In this document: positions 6,240 through 10,059 of the stretch, in pieces
How positions within the stretch are numbered: the first letter of the stretch is position 1
Layout of the letters: the number at the start of each line of letters is the position of its first letter
Source of the DNA: Ettlia oleoabundans
Taxonomy: Eukaryota; Chlorophyta; Chlorophyceae; Chlamydomonadales
NCBI GenBank assembly: GCA_019693395.1
Contig: JAAMXP010004376.1
Coordinates: 1-10,059 of the forward strand
DNA length: 10,059 nucleotides
Direction: 5' to 3'
Notes under the pieces: model-generated
The model's database searches: none
Seen by the model: the letters and a program-made list of their open reading frames with translations, nothing else
Told to the model about the DNA's origin: nothing
Program-made: the position numbers and the translations under genes

Positions 6240-8110
6240 AGTTGGGCAGTTTGTGCTCCTTTTCCAGCGATCCACTGATGCGCTCCTTGATCTTCTTCCC
6301 GTTCACCGCCTCAAGCTCAAAAGTCACAGGCCCATCCGGCAACGGGGCGTGGTGCACCCAGAACTGCAAGGTGGCATGTCCAGCGGAGGGGAAGGGAGGG
6401 TTAGGGGTGCTGGGCTTCTGGGAGGGGTGGGAGAAAAGGAGTCTTCGCACATATGGGCAGAGCTGACCAACTGCTTAACTTGCTTAACTCCATGGCAAGT
6501 CTGGTGCCCGCCCCTGCATGTGGTGCCTGTGCATGGCAGCCATTTAGCGCAGATCCTGCCAACTTTTGAATCCCTGAGCTGCCCCCACCCACCTGGAACT
6601 CGTTGCGCTCAAGGGGCTTGCCATTGAGGGTCACCGCCTTGAGCTGGTACTTTGTGTTGGCGAAGAAGAAGGCTTGCCAGTGAGGGTTGAAACCGTCCTG
6701 CAATTGAGGGGAGCGGTGTTGGGATGCTTTGAGTGTTGGGGTGCATGAGCGTGGCTTAGGCCAGGTAGGCAGGAAAGAGCGTGGTGGCCCTAGTTCACGA
6801 TGCAAATGCACAGGCAACATGGGTGAACACAAGAGAAAACTTTTCCAGCAACAACAAGAAAACTTTTCCAACAACAACAAGACAACTTTTCCAGCAACAA
6901 CAAGAAAACTTTTCCAAAAACAACAAGAAAACTTTTCCAACAACATTTAACCGCGCTGTACAACATGCTACGCGCTCAAGCGAGCTCCGACATTGCCAGT
7001 TGCCGGGGCATGACCCTGCGGGCCAGCCGCACCTTTGGCGTGAGCACGATGTCGCCGTCAAGTTTGTCTGAGCAGTCGCTCCACTCCCACTCAATCGCCA
7101 GGCGGTGGGGCCACATGCCAGTGATCTCCCGGTACACGGGGATGGAGAAGTCTACGTCACCTGCAGGCCCAGTCAAGAGTGCAAGGAAAAGTATGCAAAC
7201 TGGTCACCAACCTTGAGATAAATACCGTTGTGTTGTTCCAGCAAAATGGCAAGCAACATTTAGCACGGTGCCCCCATACTAATGCGGGCATGCTGACCAG
7301 CCTAGATCAGCGCCATTGCAAGCCAACGACCTGGCGCTCACCCTCAGCACACTCTGGGCACAAGTCTGTGATCATGACCTGCACCCGCTTGTTGCGCGTC
7401 TCACAGCGCTCATCCACGCACCAGGCAGTCAGGCAGCGGCCGCATGCGTTCCCCCCGTCCCACTGCAAGGGGCAGGTGGATTGGGATGGTGGGTGGTGCA
7501 AATGGTGTGAGGCGGTAGCAACGGACAGGTGGAATGGAATCGTGGGTGGTGGACAATGCGAGCTGGTAGTATGTGGATAACTGGCATGCAATAGGGTGTG
7601 AGCAACATAGTAAAGCACCCCTGGTTGCTCCCCTTTGCATCCTTGCTCACCATGGGCTTGTTGATGGCGGCGAAGTTTGTGGAGGCCCAGTCATTGAGGT
7701 AGCGGTAAGAGCAGGCAAACTTGGCACCACTGTTTGCCACCGCTTCACTGTAAGCTGTGCCCTCGCCGGAATACACGTCGCCGCGCAGCCGCCTACCGGT
7801 GTTGCCAGACAAGGCGGTCGCGTTGGGCTGCGGCGGGGAAGCACAGAACGGATAAGGTGTGTGGACAGCACGACGCATGCTTCAGCCACGGAGTGTGGAG
7901 TTTCTGGCACTGTGCAGAGCTGGCGCCACATAGATGTGGTCAAATCGGCCGCAGTCTCACCTCGTTGGCTGGGCCTTTTTGCAAATTTAAAGCGTTTGCA
8001 GTGTCCAGTTCTTGTCCCATGAAGCGGGCACGGCTGGATGCCTGGGCTTGGCTGGCGAAAGCCAGGCAGCACATGGCGAGCAAGATGGTGGTTTGGCTGG
8101 AGGCACGCAT
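6232..8110 (-). CDS. Expansin-like secreted wall protein, complete, six exons
   Basis: Expansins loosen cellulose-based walls without hydrolysis. The exons 8110-7961, 7827-7651, 7462-7342, 7160-7033, 6697-6593 and 6363-6232 join with intact phase into 813 bp (270 aa plus TGA). The N-terminus (MRASSQTTILLAMCCLAFASQAQA) is a clear signal peptide. Residues about 66-165 form the double-psi beta-barrel domain: GDVYSGEGTAYS, Cys at 89, 116, 119, 124, 129, 144 and 147, then TDLCPECAEGDVDFS. In it Asp142 and Asp153 match the two conserved acidic sites of expansins. The bacterial EXLX1-type Tyr in the DLYPEG segment is Cys here. WPHRLAIEWEW leads into a CBM63-like domain: NPHWQAFFFANTKYQLKAV with Trp199, then EFQFWVHHAPLPDGPVTFEL and a charged end PNFD. 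All donors are GTGAG, GTGCG or GTGGG. It resembles the two-domain expansin-like proteins of microbes and protists more than plant alpha-expansins. The exact target polysaccharide is not shown. Confidence 0.9.
6834..6946. repeat. 23-bp tandem repeat, about five copies, in expansin intron 4
   Basis: The core ACTTTTCC recurs with its C at 6840, 6863, 6886, 6909 and 6932, exactly 23 bp apart. Linkers are CAACAACAAGAAA-like. The unit is not a multiple of three and the array lies between exon 4 (ends 7033) and exon 5 (starts 6697). The long frame through it on the minus strand is therefore an artefact of the repeat. Single-base differences between copies (GACAAC at 6881, CCAAAAACAA at 6914) show some age. 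Confidence 0.92.
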
Positions 8111-8186
8111 GGTTGGCCTCTTGCGCTATGTGCTGGACGCGAGAAGAAATGGGTTGAAAGGATGTGGGTGAAGGAGCAAGGGGGCC

Positions 8187-8194
8187 TTTAAATA
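8187..8194 (-). promoter_or_regulatory. TATA-like box of the expansin-like gene
   Basis: TATTTAAA reads on the minus strand 77-84 bp upstream of the ATG at 8110. A start site about 30 bp downstream would leave a 5' UTR of about 50 nt, which is reasonable. The surrounding sequence is GC-rich, so the AT block stands out. Confidence 0.55.
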
Positions 8195-9245
8195 CGATTA
8201 CCGGTCTGACATCCGTCCTTTCCTCCCGTTAACAGGTCCGACTGAGCTCGGGAGTATTCCAGCCAATACCGTATTTCGCCTAATCATTCAAAAGCGCCGG
8301 TGTTTCCGACAGCCCTTAGGTCAGTCGATTTCAATGTCCCAAAAGTAGCAGCATCGCGGAACACTGCTGCAACTTGTAAGCGTGGCTCCAGCCTTATACC
8401 ATCATCGCCTGCTCAGAGCGACTTGTCACTAGTTCAACCACTTTGGTCGGTCAAGGGAGTTGAGTTGCACACAACGGAGATCGCCGAACGGGCAGGGCCG
8501 AATGATTAGGTACAAGGTAAGCGGCCACCACCCGGTGGCGGTCATCAGCAGGCGCCCGCCGTTCGCTCCATCACCAAGCTGCATCGTCAGGACCCAGGCC
8601 ACTCCAGAGAGATATCTGATTAGCTTAATACTCGCGGTCAGCTTTCTTTGTGTGATCTAGACACAACATCTCGCCAGGTTGATTGACCGGGAGAAAAACT
8701 GTCCTGGCCAGTGAACCACCTCATGCACGTTTGGCCACTTCTCCCCACGATTCTCATATTGCAAGCGTCTGCTTATACGAAAAGCCATACATGCCCCACT
8801 GGCGGCTGATTGCTGCAACGATGATCAACGTGCGTTACAACACCGAAGACGAGCGCATGGACGCGGAGCGATAAAGAAGGGACCGGCAATGAAATGGAAT
8901 CCAGGGGCAAACAACCGAAGAAGGTCTTAGAAGCAAGGACGCCTTTGCAAGGGTGATTGCAAGGATGAGCTCGAAATAAGCTTACTATATGCAGCTTGGA
9001 TTGTAATGATGAAATGAAAGTGGATAAAAGCACGACACCCACATGTTGTGGGCAATATGTGCTGTGGGCTGGGCTTTGAGGCTCAACGAAGGGCTTCCTT
9101 TGGATCCAGACAAGCCCCTGCCCCATGAATTGCATGTGATACACAAAGTTATACTAGGCACTCCGTCGCTGCCCAACCTGTTCACAAAGACGTCGTTGCT
9201 ACTTTAGGGACACGCGTTGGCAACCGTCTGGCAAGGCCGTTTGCT

Positions 9246-9294
9246 GCCTGCCGTGCCAGAAACCTGTGGGAGACGGTGGCCTGCCGTGCCAGAA
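9246..9294. repeat. 16-bp direct repeat spaced 33 bp
   Basis: GCCTGCCGTGCCAGAA occurs at 9246-9261 and 9279-9294 without mismatch. It may be a remnant of a 33-bp tandem duplication, since the intervening bases are less similar. Confidence 0.7.
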
Positions 9295-9527
9295 CACGAT
9301 GGGGGAGGTTGGGTCGCCATGGGCTCCAATGGCACAAGGTCTTTGCTGAAACCTGCCACTGCCCAGCAAGCAGCCCTCAAGCCCAAGAAGCTGTATTGGT
9401 AGCTAGAAAGCTGGCATCAGCTGACGGCCAGTCCAGCAGTGGCTGGTCAGCAGGGAAGAAAGTGCCACTACAATATTCTACCACGATCCAATCCATTCCT
9501 TGCACAGCTAATTAGCTGCCTCCTGCT

Positions 9528-9532
9528 TTACA
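9528..9532 (-). terminator. Candidate TGTAA polyadenylation signal for the right-edge gene
   Basis: TGTAA on the minus strand lies 26 nt past the stop codon at 9561-9559. This short spacing is compatible with a compact 3' UTR and lends some support to the terminal exon upstream. Confidence 0.4.
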
Positions 9533-9558
9533 CTGGTGCATCTGCTCCTGTCAAAGGC

Positions 9559-9663
9559 TCAAGATGCTAGCACCCGGTCTGACCAGCCCAGTGCCAGCTG
9601 TCGCGCCAGCGTGGGCAGCTGCTGCACGCCTGACTGCACCACACGGGGCAAGTTGATGTCGCC
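9559..9663 (-). CDS. Probable last exon of an unidentified gene entering from the right edge
   Basis: After a good acceptor on the minus strand (CTTGGCCTGCAG) the frame reads GDINLPRVVQSGVQQLPTLA and on to GWSDRVLAS, then TGA at 9561-9559. The 34 residues have amphipathic, protein-like composition, and a TGTAA motif follows the stop. I do not recognise the family. A possible preceding coding segment at about 9850-9960 reads QHLLHLLRLVELGEGAVV on the minus strand. I could not find a convincing donor that joins it in phase, so it is not included. The start of the gene would lie beyond 10059. Confidence 0.4.
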   Translation of the reverse strand, partial: GDINLPRVVQSGVQQLPTLARQLALGWSDRVLAS

Positions 9664-10010
9664 CTGCAGGCCAAGTGGTGGTGGTGCTGGTGTTTTGGGT
9701 TTATGACTGTGGTTTTTGTTTATAAGTGTGGCGCTGATTGTGACTGTATGTAACTTGCTGAAAGATTTGCAGATGGCATTGACTTGTGAGAAGAGCAGGC
9801 ACAGCAGGCAGCCAGGCTGCGTCACGCTATACCACCCCGTACAGCAACAACGCCCGCCTAGCCACCATACATTGCCCGATCACCACAAACCACAGCACCC
9901 TCGCCCAACTCAACCAGCCTCAGCAGGTGTAACAGGTGCTGAACCGGCCGCCCACCCCGGCGGCTGTTTACACACGTCATAGTACTACCAGAGGGATACC
10001 ATGCTGCTGG

Positions 10011-10059
10011 CCCCCCCCACCCACCAACCGCGCCGCCACCACCACCACTACCCCCACCC
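10011..10059. repeat. C-rich low-complexity tract at the right edge
   Basis: A run of eight C is followed by CCACC-type triplets and further C-runs to the end. The minus strand is correspondingly G-rich with several runs of three or more G. It lies in or before the unidentified right-edge gene and could be intron or a low-complexity coding segment. Confidence 0.6.

Larger units (their letters stand above)
8195..9558. other. Intergenic stretch with no recognised gene
   Basis: Both strands were read. Open frames here are short or start without ATG and lack domain motifs, signal peptides or consistent exon signals. The frame ending at 8874 on the plus strand has a charged tail (MINVRYNTEDERMDAER) but nothing upstream supports it. 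No tRNA or transposon ends are visible. The right end is probably the 3' flank of the gene at 9559. Confidence 0.45.

Noticed and set aside
6401..6946. 181-aa minus-strand open frame rich in LLLEKFSCCCWK
   Set aside because: It is the translation of the 23-bp intron repeat joined to expansin exon 5 and intron 5; splice signals and domain continuity remove it.
8773..9144. 123-aa minus-strand frame in the gene-poor stretch
   Set aside because: No motif, no clear exon boundaries and no ATG at the open-frame start; length alone is not enough in this composition.

Overview
This window reads as nuclear DNA of a eukaryote, most likely a green alga (Chlorophyta). The genes are split into short exons by introns of 130-500 bp. 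The introns start with GTGAG, GTGCG or GTGGG and end in CAG. The base composition is GC-leaning, TGTAA motifs sit downstream of stop codons, and two genes encode a chlorophyllase-type hydrolase and an expansin-like wall protein. No bacterial-style operon, phage, CRISPR array, tRNA or rRNA is seen. Gene models were built by hand from splice signals, reading-frame phase and family motifs. None has been checked against transcripts or a database.

Layout. Minus strand, 2172 down to 221 and probably past the left edge: a chlorophyllase-type alpha/beta hydrolase in at least five exons, with the GHSRGG nucleophile motif. Its catalytic-His exon is not in the window. About 745 bp upstream of it, 2173-2917, is a divergent intergenic region. 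Plus strand, 2918-3789: a small, possibly secreted protein of unknown function in about three exons, with an uncertain C-terminus. Minus strand, 4137-4910: an intronless orphan protein of 257 aa with a disordered N-terminus, a coiled coil and a Trp-rich C-terminus. It converges on the previous gene. From 4911 to 6231 there is mostly intergenic DNA and the probable 3' UTR of the next gene. Minus strand, 6232-8110: a complete six-exon gene for a 270-aa secreted expansin-like protein. It has a signal peptide, a double-psi beta-barrel domain and a CBM63-like domain, with a TATA-like box upstream. From 8111 to 9558 no gene is recognised. Minus strand, 9559-9663: a probable last exon of a gene that continues off the right edge.

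The genes do not obviously act in one pathway. Chlorophyllase removes phytol from chlorophyll, and an expansin loosens or remodels wall polysaccharide. Their proximity may be chance.

The most striking structure is in the introns. An 85-bp tandem duplication copies the 5' splice site of chlorophyllase exon 4. Strong G-runs lie about 20-40 nt after donor sites in two genes on opposite strands. A 23-bp unit is repeated about five times in an expansin intron. I found no convincing new multi-gene system.
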